Assembly (NCBI GenBank): GCA_034620365.1
Contig: JAQGEQ010000380.1
Coordinates: forward strand, 3,720,001 to 3,784,000
Source: Pegea sp. RAD2-039
Lineage: Eukaryota > Chordata > Thaliacea > Salpida > Salpidae
DNA: 64,000 bases
Reading direction: 5' to 3'
This document shows positions 1 through 11,724 of this stretch, piece after piece (position 1 is the first letter of the stretch; the number at the start of each line of letters is the position of its first letter). A program made the position numbers and the translations under genes. The notes under the pieces are model-generated. The model had not been told where the DNA came from and did no database searches. It saw nothing but the letters and a program-made list of their open reading frames with translations.

Positions 1-821
1 AGGTTCATTAACAAGAAGAAATTGAAATATTGTAATATGAGTATTGTAGTTATTTTGAAAGCATGTTACTTAAAGTTATATTTTATAATTTCATTAGCAG
101 TTTATTTAGAAATCAATATTTTGATCTAGAGTTATGCATTCAATTAAATTTGACTGAAGTATTCAATAAGCAAACTATACGTTCAGTAAATACCAAACTA
201 TTAAACAATAATTTTATCTGTATAGCGATACAAAAGCATCCCTTGTTATAAAATATTAAAAACTCATATAACGAGGACACAAGAACAGCAAGATGCTTTA
301 TCTAACAACTTCATGGTTACCATGACGCCTGAGCTGATTATTTTTATTTCGCTTCCATGACGTCATCACAGCTGCATACAAACTCACAGCATTTGTTGCA
401 AAACTTTTTATGTTACAAAACTCTCACAATAAAGCTTATTTGAATTTTTCTCGATACTGAAATACAACCAGAAACAATAAAATTGCAATTTTATATTGAC
501 AGTAGAAAATGTAATAGTTTAAAATTTACATTATCTTTATATTTTCATTGAATTTTTAAGTTTTTGTAAAATTTTAATAAAACGTTGTTATGAATACAAG
601 CTTATGTTTTTAGCAGCTGTCTGTAAGTTTTATCTTACCCAATAACTCGACTTTATCATTAATTTGTGCTTTTAATTTTTTAGACTTTACTGTTTACCAA
701 GCTGATAAGTAATTGCCATCAAAGTTAATAGGATATCTTTATTTACCGAATTGTAAAATGTTTGTTATATTATGAGCAGTGCGCAGCTTTCAACATTCAC
801 TTAATAGCTTCTGTCGACGTT
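1..821. other. Intergenic, upstream of aldo-keto reductase
   Basis: AT-rich DNA without a convincing coding stretch. It should hold the promoter of the reductase that starts at 822. The only sharp motif is a perfect CRE palindrome, listed separately. Confidence 0.5.
358..365. promoter_or_regulatory. CRE palindrome (bZIP site)
   Basis: A perfect TGACGTCA lies about 460 bp upstream of the reductase start codon, next to a CAGCTG E-box at 369-374. CREB/ATF proteins bind this octamer. Function here is inferred from the motif alone. Confidence 0.3.
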
Positions 822-3554
822 ATGGCTTCTGTATCTAGGTTTGTGAGATTTGATATTTTCATTTTAATTCTATATTCTATTTATTAATAAAAAATAGTAA
901 TGTAAATTAAATTTACAAGTATTATGTTTATTAATTTTTTAAATTTTCAAATCAAATAATGATTTCAAATACTTTTGTTTATTAATTTTGATTTCAATTG
1001 TATGTTATTTTAGAGTAGTTTAACTATTTGTTTGATATTTATTTATATATTCGTCAAACTAAACTATTGAGCGTAGTTATACTTTAAATTATTCTTTTCT
1101 GAGAAAAGAAGTTAATTCTTAATTGAAAAAACAAAATAAAGTCTATTATATATGTTAAAAAAAGTTTGAACAAATAAAATCATTAAAGTTTTATTATATA
1201 AAAACTAAACCAATGTCCTATTATATAACAGACCTCCAACATACTCTAAAGACTTCCATGGTGAAGCTCTTCAAAGTATGAAGTATCAACAACTTGGAAA
1301 TACTGATATGATAGTTTCGGAAATAAGCTTTGGTTATTATGATTCTTATTTGATTCTTATTTTTATCATAACTTTTTTTGAAATTATTTAACATTCCTTA
1401 GGTGCTGGCCCGCTTGGAAACTTATACAGAAAAACAGACTTTGATGAATCATATAAAGTAGTTCATAGTGCATTGAAACAGGGAATAAATATGATTGATA
1501 CAGCACCCTGGTATGGTAATGGTAAAAGTGAAACAACTTTAGGAAAGGTTAGTTGATTATACTGTAGTCTGTACTTTAGTTTGACTTATTTCTAAATTTA
1601 AGATACTAAAAGATATACCGAGAAATATTTATTATCTGAATACTAAAGTTGGTCGCTACGAAAAGACATTTGGGAAAATGTTTAACTTTAGTGCAGAGCG
1701 TGTGACAGCATCTGTTGATGAAAGCTTGCAACGGTTACAATTAGACTACATCGATGTTATTCAGGTGATACACAACTGTTCAAAAAAACTTTTCAAACTT
1801 GTACAAATACTATCCTCATTGATTGCAATAAATTATTTATATAAAACTGTTGTGACTTTTATACTTTGAGAATAAGTTTTGTTTGTTTTATATATATACT
1901 TCAGACGGTTATGAATTACTTTAAAAATGCGTAACTGTTTTGTTAATAAGTAACTAATAACCAGAAATGTTTTCAAATAAGCCAAATTTAAAATTCGATC
2001 GAATATTTTCCGAACACAAAACGAGAAACATTTGAGACAAAAATTGACAAATTTTTCCTTATTTTGAAAAAAAGTTAATTGACTTGAATATTTCAAAACA
2101 TTAATTACAGATTAATTTCAATTCTGCAAATGTTTAACAGGTACACGACATGGAATTTGCTCCAAGCTTAGACTTAATTATAAACGAAACTTTACCAGCA
2201 TTGGAAAAACTAAAAGAATCTGGAAAGATTCGTCATATTGGAATTACTGGTTATCCTATGGATGCATTTAAGTAAACTTTCATACAGTTACATGTTTTTT
2301 TTGAGATTTCAGACTGATGAATGATTTATTTAGATATGTTATTGAACGGTCAAAAGTCAAAATTGATTCAGTTTTGACTTATTGTCGTGGTTCAATAAAT
2401 GACGATGTTTTGAAAGATTATATCCAATTTTTTCAAGCAAGTTTTCTGAATATATTCTAATTGCTTCATTTAAACTTATTCGAGTACTTTTAATATAAAC
2501 TATTTTAATTTCTTTCGTTATTATTGATAAATCTGATCAACTATTTTATAAAAAGGATAATAAAGTTGGAGTTATAAATGCTTCAATTTTGTCAATGGGA
2601 ATATTGACAAACAGGGGACCACCAGCTTGGCATCCGGCCAGTGAAGAAATTAAAGCAGTTTGTAAATCAGCTGCGGTCTATTGTCAGGTATCTCATCATT
2701 CGTTGATCAAGTTAATTTTAACTCATTTTAAAACTTATATTACTTGTTTTTAAATCATAGTCTGAATCTAAGTAAACAAATAAAAAGTTTTTTTCAAAAA
2801 AGAGAAACTATTCTAAGAGTAACTACGACTTTTAGAAAAAAGATGTTGATATATCGAAATTGGCTTCAAGTTTTTCTTTTAGTCTTTCTGGAGTTCATAC
2901 TACTTTGATTGGAACAGCAAGGTTTAAAAAATTTGACATTTATTCTTGCTAAACTAAGATCGTGTTTAAGCGATGAAATATTTTCAAAATTCTCTGGTAA
3001 CGTGATAAAATCTGATTTATAAGTTAGCGACTTAGTTTAAATCCGATGCAGAGCAATAATAATTTGATAAAAAGTCAATAAGGTGGATAAAAGCACCTTG
3101 ATCTGTAAACATTTCGTGTTTAGCACACCACTACACAAAACATCTAATCCTGCAGACATATATAGAGCTTTATTTAATGGCTTTTAGGGGTTTTTAATGT
3201 ACTGATTAAAATTCAAAAGTATTTATCAGTATATTTACAATTCTTGGATCCTAAAAATCACTAGTTTCTTAAAATACATTTTTAAGTTTGAAATAAAACA
3301 AACGTTCATTTAGTTTGGCTAATCTTACAAAAAACTTGGAAGTTTATTTAAACAAGTTAAATAAACATGAACAAGAAGTTTTGGATGAAATAATGGAAAA
3401 GTCAGTTTAATTCTTGTCTTTTAATTATCTTTCTTTAAATTTAATAACTTTTAATAGATTTTTTCGACCTATACCAGTAAAACACTGGGAAGGTCACGAA
3501 ATTGAAAGATATAATTCAGCTATTAGAGAAGGAAGACTAAACGATATGCTCTAA
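822..3554 (+). CDS. Aldo-keto reductase (L-galactose dehydrogenase-like)
   Basis: Ten-exon NADPH-dependent aldo-keto reductase of the animal group related to plant L-galactose dehydrogenase (Drosophila CG18547/CG3397 type); substrate unknown, probably cytosolic. Exons: 822-838, 1232-1332, 1402-1547, 1603-1764, 2141-2271, 2334-2436, 2556-2687, 2836-2921, 3314-3400, 3458-3554, giving about 353 residues, normal for the family. The catalytic tetrad is visible: Asp72 in MIDTAPWYGNGKSE, Tyr77, Lys103 in LNTKVGRY and His144 in IQVHDMEFAPS. The first exon codes only six residues (MASVSR), which join PPTYSKDFHGEA; homologues also begin with a short leader and this PTYSKDFH motif. Intron 6 appears to use a GC donor (2437-2438), the only donor that joins FFQ to DNKVGVINAS in frame. 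An AATAAA follows at 3719. Family assignment is firm; the exact enzyme activity is not. Confidence 0.88.
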
Positions 3555-3718
3555 TCAGTATCCATCTTCTAAAGTATCACTATAGAAGATACAGTTATAA
3601 AAGTTTTTATTTAAACTTTTGGTGATATATAATTTCGAGTTCTCAAAATTTATAATTACTTTTTTTAATCGGTTTTTGGTGTACAACTTTTAATCTAAAT
3701 TAATCTTTAAAATATAAT

Positions 3719-3724
3719 AATAAA
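3719..3724 (+). terminator. Poly(A) signal of the aldo-keto reductase
   Basis: AATAAA 165 nt after the stop codon, the first clear signal downstream. Confidence 0.45.
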
Positions 3725-4072
3725 TGAACTGATATTTTTCATTATAAATGATTAAATAAGTAACATTAAAAAATTGAACTTGTGAATTTATTGACCCAAA
3801 AGCAAAAAAAAAACGAACGCTATTTTTAGAAGAGAAAAATGTTTAATAAAATCAAACGGAGTTCTTGGATTTAAAATAATCATTTTCACAACTTTTGTTT
3901 AAAGATTACGAAACAAACGAAATTGATAAACGAACAAAAACAAAGTTTATTTTGTGGCACAGACTTCACTGAAATAATTTATTTTAAATAAATAAGCATC
4001 TCACAAAAAGTTGACGAACGAAGATTACTAAGTTCCGTAATTTCAATTCGAATCAACTTCAAAATTTTTTGT

Positions 4073-4432
4073 TCATTTGTAACGAATCTTATGCCGCTCT
4101 AAATGAAGTAAAAGCTCAAAAGAGGAGAATTTCAAACCGCATAAAACACATTCAGAAAGCTTATCTTCTTTCAAACTTTCAGAAATTCGTTTTCTGATGC
4201 AAGTAAGACAAACAAAGTACTTTGTCTTTTGATTTCCTTTATTTTTAGAACCACCAATGATTAATTTGCATTTACAGATAAGACATTTATCTTCCTCAAT
4301 TTTAATCCTTTTAAAATTAAATCGATCGAAACCGAGAAGCTTCTTTTTTCTTGTTATCATACTCATTATAGATAAACTTAATTTTAAATTCTTAAATGTT
4401 TTGTTGCTGTTAATAAATAAAAATTTAAACAA
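4073..4432 (-). CDS. Small zinc-finger protein A
   Basis: Single open frame of up to 119 residues. Two internal methionines (residues 23 and 25, MSMITRKKK) are likelier starts, because the upstream part is AT-rich and looks like leader sequence. A basic stretch is followed by CLICKCKL, then CLTC, then a C2H2-like finger CVLCGLKFSSFELLLHLERH near the C-terminus. The spacing suggests one four-cysteine zinc site plus one C2H2 finger. I do not recognise an orthologue. The last 25 residues closely resemble those of the gene at 7331-7540 (CLLCGQIFTTTDLVRHMESH), so the two are probably paralogues. It may be nucleic-acid or protein binding. It lies about 520 bp beyond the reductase stop, tail to tail with it. 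Confidence 0.5.
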   Translation of the reverse strand: MFKFLFINSNKTFKNLKLSLSIMSMITRKKKLLGFDRFNFKRIKIEEDKCLICKCKLIIGGSKNKGNQKTKYFVCLTCIRKRISESLKEDKLSECVLCGLKFSSFELLLHLERHKIRYK

Positions 4433-5442
4433 AAGTTTGTCAAAGAAAAAATAGAATCAAAAACATTGATATTAAAACACAAATCCTTAGTTCATCAAAT
4501 ATAAGATTTATCGCAAACAAGTTTGACTTAAGCGAGAGGTTTTTACCAATCAAGGTGCTGAACAAACCTGTCTGGTTCTTTGTAACTTTAAAATTTCAAA
4601 GATGAGATTAGAGAAATATGAAAAATAAACAATTTTATATTTCAATAAATTAAACAAGTCAATTCGCATAAGATAATTTTATGATGATGAAAAAATTTCA
4701 CCAAAACTGAATTATATAAAAGTTTAGTGACATTAAAATTCTAATAATTAATCTAAACAATTAGAATAATAAATAGATATTATTGACTGATATCATTTTA
4801 TAGTTACATAAGTGATGAAATGGGAATTTCCCAAAGGATAATATAAATATATAAAAAAGATTTTTTGCTTGCAATATTTATATAGATTGTTTCATAGCCC
4901 AATTTTAATCTGAAAAGATTATTTATAGCTTTTTAACAGAGTAATAAAAAATCCAAAAAATAACCAAACAGTAAAAATTAATAATTATTAAAAAAATCAA
5001 ATAATTTATATAAAGTAAAATATAAAACAAAGATATAAAACAAAGTTATTTATTATCAAAAACATTCAAAATTCAAACAGTAAGCAAAATTAAAAAAACC
5101 ATTAAAAATAATTCCTAAAGACTTAAAAAAGTTACCACTTACATTGAAAAAAAGAAATTATATAAAACAAACTTCAGCAACTTTAATATAGAAATTAACC
5201 TTAGCTATAAAAGTTTCAGTAACAAAGCCATAAACGTTTAAAAGGTTTGTAAAAGTAACCTACAGTTTACTTTCTTGAAAATGAGCATTTAAAAGGGAAT
5301 ATTTTTAGTTAATTAATTCAGTAATAGTTTCAAAAAGAAACTTTATTTAAGCTTTCTCTTTAACTGTGTTCACGTCTTGATGTACAAGTCATAAGCTCAC
5401 GATAAAACTTGATACCAGACTGCTACTTTATTATATAAAATT
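4433..5442. other. Intergenic, AT-rich
   Basis: Runs of A and T with no coding signal that I can support. It would include the promoter of the zinc-finger gene on the minus strand. Confidence 0.4.
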
Positions 5443-5907
5443 ATGATTAAAAAAACTTTTGAAATAAAGAAGACTTTTCAACCTATAACATACAAAAGCT
5501 CAAGCCAGATGTATAAGGAAATAGCTGGAAAACTTCTTTCAAATGAATCGCTACTTTTGTTAAAGAGACTAATGCAGAGTTATATATCAATTTATTATTC
5601 ATCAAGTCAAAACTACTTTTTAGTAAAATTAAAATGATTGGTATTAAGCCAATAAACATTTTATCTTAACAATCTTTTTGTGTATCCAAGCCCATTTAAT
5701 CAGACCCTAAGACGTTCCCTTTATCGATGTAAACCTTACCAAACACCAATTTTACTCTCCCCAAACATTATCAAAAGAGCAATCGTTGACGAAGAGGATT
5801 CTGCTTCCAAAGACTTTTTTGATCTACCTTTTAACTCTTACGTACAAAATTTTCTTAGGATGAATCTTTTTAAATGTAGTTACACTTCATTACGTGACTC
5901 ACAATGA
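5443..5907 (+). CDS. Possible small two-exon gene, unknown
   Basis: Two neighbouring open stretches on the plus strand look coding. The first (from ATG 5443) begins MIKKTFEIKKTFQPITYKSS. The second (about 5692-5907) starts near PFNQTLRRSLYRCKPYQTP and ends TSLRDSQ before a stop. A donor in the GTTAAAG near 5559 and an acceptor after TATCCAAG (5690) would join them in phase, but the donor is weak, so the structure is uncertain. No family is recognised. The amino-acid mix is that of a real protein and not of translated AT-rich DNA. It could also be a decaying gene. Confidence 0.3.
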
Positions 5908-7330
5908 TGTAGGCGGCCGAATATGTTTCAAGTCTTAAGTCTAGTGAGTAAATAATCAATAAATAACTTTTGATGCTCTTTTGCACCAATATTTATTCTT
6001 TTAGTAAAAAGGAAGACACTGAAGAGCACCGGAAATCAAACTTTAAGTTAACAACTCTTTTAAACTCTAAAAACTGGAGCAACTTTATTCAGTTCAATTT
6101 ATCATTTGCTTTTGGTCATAAGACCAAAAAATAAGAATGAAAACAAAAACTATATAAAGATAATCACGATATGTTTAACAACTAAACTTTCTAGATTCTT
6201 CTACGATTATGCTTGAAATAACTTAAAAAATTTTTTTACCACTTTTGACTTAAGTGAAATACAATCGTTAAATTTTAAAGCAATTGATGATTCGAAATGA
6301 AAAGCTTTTATTTTGTGGGATTATGATTATAAATTAAGTAAGTCGATATCCTGAAGTTACATTGAATCCAGCTGATTTTGCTACTTTCATTTATATTGTT
6401 CTTATTGAGTCTAAAAAGATTTTAAAAACGGTTCAAGAAGATTGAAAGCTACTCGAGTAGATTATCAATGATTAATATACCAAGAAGCTTTACGAAGGCC
6501 TTGACACTTTGCAAAATATGAGATTTTTTAGATTCATTTGCTTTCATCTGTACTGAAATTAACTACAATTAGTTGCTAGCCTGAAGTTTGTGAATTTTTT
6601 AACTTTGAAGTTACTCAAAAACTTATATGAAAAATAAAAAAATGTATAAAATAATTTTGTGGATCATATTTCGTCATAAAACATCGTGACCTCTTCAAAG
6701 TAGGTATGGCTTCATTGTTTTTAACATCTCGATTGAAATATTGAATTTTATAGGTTAGCTTATACATATTCGAGCAGATAGTTTGTTTTTTTTTGCCTAG
6801 ATTATTAAAAGCTTAGATATTTTTGATAAAATTCTAAGTCTGCTGGTTTCAAGACATTCTTTGCTAATATTTTTTTTAAACTTAAATGTCATTTTAAAAC
6901 AGTAGAGTTATACTGGTAGAAATAAACATTTAAATCACTATTGACGAAGGCAACTTTTGAAAATACAAATGTGGACTTTACAATATATATAACCTTTCAT
7001 ACTTACTACAACTTTTCTTTCATTTTTAGGTTTTTTTTGTTTAAAATTTTCTCATACAATTTGTTTAAAACAATTTGTTATAAAAACACTTCATAGAACA
7101 CAAAAGTAAAGATAAATGAAGAATAATAATTTCAATGATAAAATTCAAGAGTACAAAATCATATTATTTTATTATTTGTAAGTTTGAATGCTATAATGTC
7201 AATTGCGTGGTCTAAATTCAATTTTGTAGTTTAAAAAATGTTTTATTGTATCTAATTTGTTCACTTTTAAAATGTTTATTACAACACGATATTGATTTAT
7301 TAACTTCAGAAAAGTAACAAAATCAATTTC
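5908..7330. other. Intergenic, no gene recognised
   Basis: AT-rich DNA. Around 6340-6540 one plus-strand frame gives protein-like runs (for example RYPEVTLNPADFATFIY) broken by stops, perhaps a dead exon. Nothing firm. Confidence 0.3.
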
Positions 7331-7540
7331 TTAATAAATTTTGTGACTCTCCATATGACGTACAAGATCAGTAGTAGTGAATATTTGCCCACATAATAAG
7401 CATCTGTCAATGTGTTCAGCGTGAAAATGATTTTGGTTACATTCTTTAAATTTCTTTGCAAGAGTTTGTCGATCTATCTTATCAACAGTTTCATCTTTTC
7501 CATCTGCGACGTGTTTTCGTTTTTGCCGGGCACCAGACAT
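7331..7540 (-). CDS. Small zinc-finger protein B
   Basis: Intronless 69-residue ORF starting MSGARQKRKHVADGKDE. A basic, lysine-rich N-terminal half is followed by one C2H2 finger, CLLCGQIFTTTDLVRHMESH, which has the usual Cys-X2-Cys and His-X3-His spacing, and ends just after HKIY. The finger resembles that of the protein at 4073-4432 on the same strand 3 kb away, with shared C-LCG, F-S/T-S/T, L-x-H-x-E-x-H-K-I positions. No orthologue is recognised. A basic mini-protein with a single finger could bind nucleic acid or act as a partner of a larger complex. Confidence 0.5.
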   Translation of the reverse strand: MSGARQKRKHVADGKDETVDKIDRQTLAKKFKECNQNHFHAEHIDRCLLCGQIFTTTDLVRHMESHKIY

Positions 7541-10500
7541 TATGAAAAAAAATAGGATTTTGTATCTTCTGAATCTAGTATCTGCTGATAGAGAAAAGTA
7601 AAGTTATAAAATACAAAAGTTTTTAAAAATAAATATAAAAAAATAATGTAGAAAAATGATTTAAATTTAAAAATGAAATTTCAAAGTGATAAAGTGCGAT
7701 TCGGAAGATAACTTTTTAAAGATTTTGTCTAAAGATAATTAGTTTTGCTCGAACTAATTTATCTGTGGCGCATTTATCTTCGAGATGGTGGATTTTACTC
7801 AATTTAAAAAAATTAAACAAATTCTTTTTTTTCATTCATTTATATCAAAAAATAAAGATTAATAAAGATGTTTGAAAATTTTACTTTTCAAGAATCTATA
7901 TCATTACTTCAAACTTCGTATTTTTACGAATTACTCTTTGTAATGTCTTCAAAACATTTCGATAAACAAAAAAGTATTTACACAAACGACTACGACTATC
8001 ATTTATTTATTGATAAGACTTTAGAAATCAAACATTTTGTCAACACCCAAAAAACTATTTTGGGTTTTATACAAACATAATTTTTACAATTTAAAGCTAA
8101 TAAAGAAAAAATAAAATCTTTTAATTAAAAAACTAAAACAAATTTAAATAAATCAATAGTAAAGCTTTAGTTGAATAATTAAAAATAATTATTCTCACTT
8201 TTATTAATGAATTAGATACATGGAAAAATAAAATAGTAATTATACTTTTTACAAATAACAATTATTTTTTAACTTTACTATATTGTAAACCATGGGTAAA
8301 CCAAAAAATAATTAAACTCAAATTTACGAACACTGTTAAGCCACAGCTCTAAATAAAAATTTAATTTTTAAAATTTATACAATAAATTATGAAAGAGGAA
8401 TTATAGCTGTTCATAAATATAAATAAAATACAATTTTTTTATAATTTCAGGCTTTATATTTGATGATATAAAGTTGCTTAAATTTATAATATAGAAATTT
8501 TTTAATTTGAATTGTAATAAATCAAAAAAAGTTATGAAAAAGTCTACTTAAAAAAAGCTTGCCAATATATAAATTCTAACTATGAGAAAATATTCATGCA
8601 TATAACCTTACAACAATTTTGAGGTAATACTCTTATCACCAAAAACAACTTTACCTTTTAAACTTTTTTTTTTTAAATATACATTATGAATTATTTTTCT
8701 ATTTACAAAATTTGAGCCTCAGTATTTTTGCACCAAGGTTTGTAATAAAGAATATTCAGCAAATTGCAATAACAAATATGATTAATTGACTTTATGAAAT
8801 AAAACTTTCTGTGTATAAAATAGTCGTTATCAGACATTATTTATAAACTCGTCAACCAATAGTTTTCTTGATAGGTATGTTAAATGCAAGTTTAAAAACA
8901 ACAATAAAATGGTGTATACGTTTTATACATATATGAAAAGATCAGTACAAAAAAGATAGGGCTGATTACATGTCATTTATTCGACTTAACTTAATAATTT
9001 AACTTGACTTTCTAAGTTAACTTGTAGCAATTATTCCCTAGTAGCAACATTTTGTAACCTCTCTAGTCGTAAATTCATTTTAAGACTCTGTATTCTCAGT
9101 ATATTTTTGCTAGAACATTTACTAGTATATAAATTCATTTTAAAATATCTATAAATCGTTTCAAGTAGCTTATAAGTTTTATGAACTAAGTGTTAGCAAA
9201 TAATACAGTGCTGGTTACTCTACACATTCATAAACTCATTGAAGCTTAGGTTCGGGTCCAGAAAGTTTTACTCTCCGGTAGTAGTACTCTGAACTTCTTA
9301 TCAAGGTCCACTTTAAGAAATTCAAAAAAATCTTTTTGAAAGTGGTTTCCATCAAATAGGTTATTATTTAGCTTTCAGATTCAAAATCAAGTTATTTTAT
9401 TCACAAAGGTTTTTGAACTAATAGGAAAATTTCAAGCACTAAATGCCTCTGCTGCTCATAGTTGGATTTTTTCAGCACCCTCTTCTACAAGAAAAATTTC
9501 TGTATCATATCATTGCCTTTTTCATTAGGCAGTAATTTTTACAGCTTATAAACAAGGCTATTTATTCAAGATAATGAGTGGTTAAAGTTATTGATGTTAA
9601 TGACACTGTAAGTTTGTTGTAAAATTTGTTCTAAAATTACTGTAGCATACGAATTGCAATCGAGCCATAAGCAATTATTTTTACTTAAAATCAATAAATA
9701 TGTGAGTTTACTAAAATTCTTTTTTAGATGGTAGAATAAATGATCAAAATCAATTTCTAAACATGAATCAGATAACATCGAAAAACAGTTTAAAATTTAT
9801 GAGTAATATAAACGTTTATCAAAAGTTTGAATTAAGATAAAACAATTATTTTATAAAATATTTTATAAAAAGAATAACTCATTCTCTAATATTGCTTGAG
9901 GTTTTTTTATCTTCGCTTCTTGCTATTGATAAAACTTTATAAATATTTATAACTAAGTCCTACTGTCAATGAGAATATTAAATTTAGGTAAATTATTTTG
10001 GATTTATTTTTCAATGATTGTTTTAATTAATCCTCAATATTAAACAAATTCGGAAAAAGTAAATATAAATTTGTTATTGTGTTATTAAAAAGCAAATATT
10101 TACAAAATACTATTAATACAAAAAACTTTTTTTTTGTAAGCAATTGTTTAAGTATGTATGATATTAGTAAGAGCTTTCTAAATTGAATACTATATTGAAA
10201 CTTGTACGTTAACCAAATCAGATCAAGTTATCAAATACTTTCTTAAAACAAATGTTATCTTTTTATCTTACGAAATAACTTTCTAAATAAAAGATTTCGA
10301 AGATATTTTTGGACTTTTAATTAAAACAATTAATCTCAATAACATGTTGTTGACAGAAGATTAAGTTAAGATAATTTTTTCTAATTTTGAAGCTGAAACT
10401 GAAGCTTGAATTGACTAAAGAATAGAATTATGAGTTAAGTAAAGTGAATAAAATAAAGATAGATTTTAAAATGAACTTGGTTTATGAAGAAATGTGGATT

Positions 10501-11724
10501 TTTTAGTTATTCGTTTACTGCTTTGCTAAATCTATAAATCTATTTTTTTTAATTTAGTATACTAAAGCTAATTCTAAATTACAGAAATTTATTAATAAAT
10601 ATTGAATAATTTTATCAATTTCATGTATTAATTTTACTTTTGTAATATAAAAAGCTGTTTTTATCAAATGTCATCAAGCTAGTTTACTTTTAAAATATTA
10701 ACTAGCTTTAAACTAAATGGAAATTTTACTATAGATAATAATAACTTTGTTTATATCAATGTTTTGATATACTTATCGAAAATATTTTAAATTATTTTTA
10801 TGCTAAGTTCGATTTAATGAATTACTTATTTTATCTTGTTTACGATTATTCCATAAACTAATTAGTAGTAAGTTTCATCTTTGGTCCATATGTTTCCAAA
10901 CAATTATATGTTAGTTTAAAATGAGATACTTAAAGTAGATTATGCAAAGATTGGTAATGTTTAAAAAGTTTATTTTATTATGGAATTTCCTTATGTAATA
11001 TTAAACTAGCAAGCCTTTATATGTTGGAAGAAATAAAAACTTTACTTTTATTGATATTTAAGAAATATCTCGTTGATTATATGTTAATAGCTTTTTTTAG
11101 TATTTTTAAGTTTTAATTTGGGTCAGAGTAATTATTCATCTACCTTTATAAGAATTAACCTCATTAAAGAGTTAGATTATTATTTCATAGTGAGTAAAAT
11201 ACAAGAAAATAGTAAGTTAAGAGCCATTTGTTAGACCTACTTGTTTTTAAATTTATAAATGAACTGATGAACATCAAAATTCATGTTATTATAAACAAAC
11301 AAGTTTTTTAACTTTTAAGCCAATTAAAGTTGTGATGTTATTCAAAATACTTAAAAGCTTTATCTAGTTTCAGCAGTTTAACTTCTCTGAAACTTTTATA
11401 TCACTTTGTACAACATTTTTATTTTTCTTGGTTTTTATTAACAACCTAGATTATTTTTAATTAAACAGATTTATTGAACTTAGGGTTAAGAAATATTTGT
11501 AATTAATTTATACTTAGTTGGTAAAATTTTTATTGTAATAAAACTTCTCACAGAAAAAAGTTTTTATTTTAAAAGTAAATTAAAGACTTTCTCAATCATT
11601 TGCTCTCTAGATTTATCGTAATGTACATCATAAACAAAATTGCTCATGTAAACTTTAATTGTAATAAAAATCGATATGCATCTCAGGTTATATTCTGATA
11701 AAAACTAAGAGTACATTTGCTGAT
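7541..11724. other. Long AT-rich intergenic stretch
   Basis: About 4 kb with no recognised gene apart from the weak ORF at 7868-8080. A stretch of slightly higher GC near 9230-9500 may be an old repeat but shows no protein homology that I know. Confidence 0.45.
7868..8080 (+). CDS. Weak small ORF, unknown
   Basis: Open frame of 70 residues (MFENFTFQESISLLQTSYFY to TILGFIQT) whose start lies about 330 bp from the divergent start of the small zinc-finger gene at 7540. Its composition (Asp, His and Lys in the middle part) is more protein-like than most ORFs in this AT-rich region, but there is no domain, homologue or splice evidence. Confidence 0.2.
   Translation: MFENFTFQESISLLQTSYFYELLFVMSSKHFDKQKSIYTNDYDYHLFIDKTLEIKHFVNTQKTILGFIQT

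Noticed and set aside
6340-6540. Protein-like run RYPEVTLNPADFATFIY
   Set aside because: Stops interrupt it, no splice sites rescue it, and no family is recognised.
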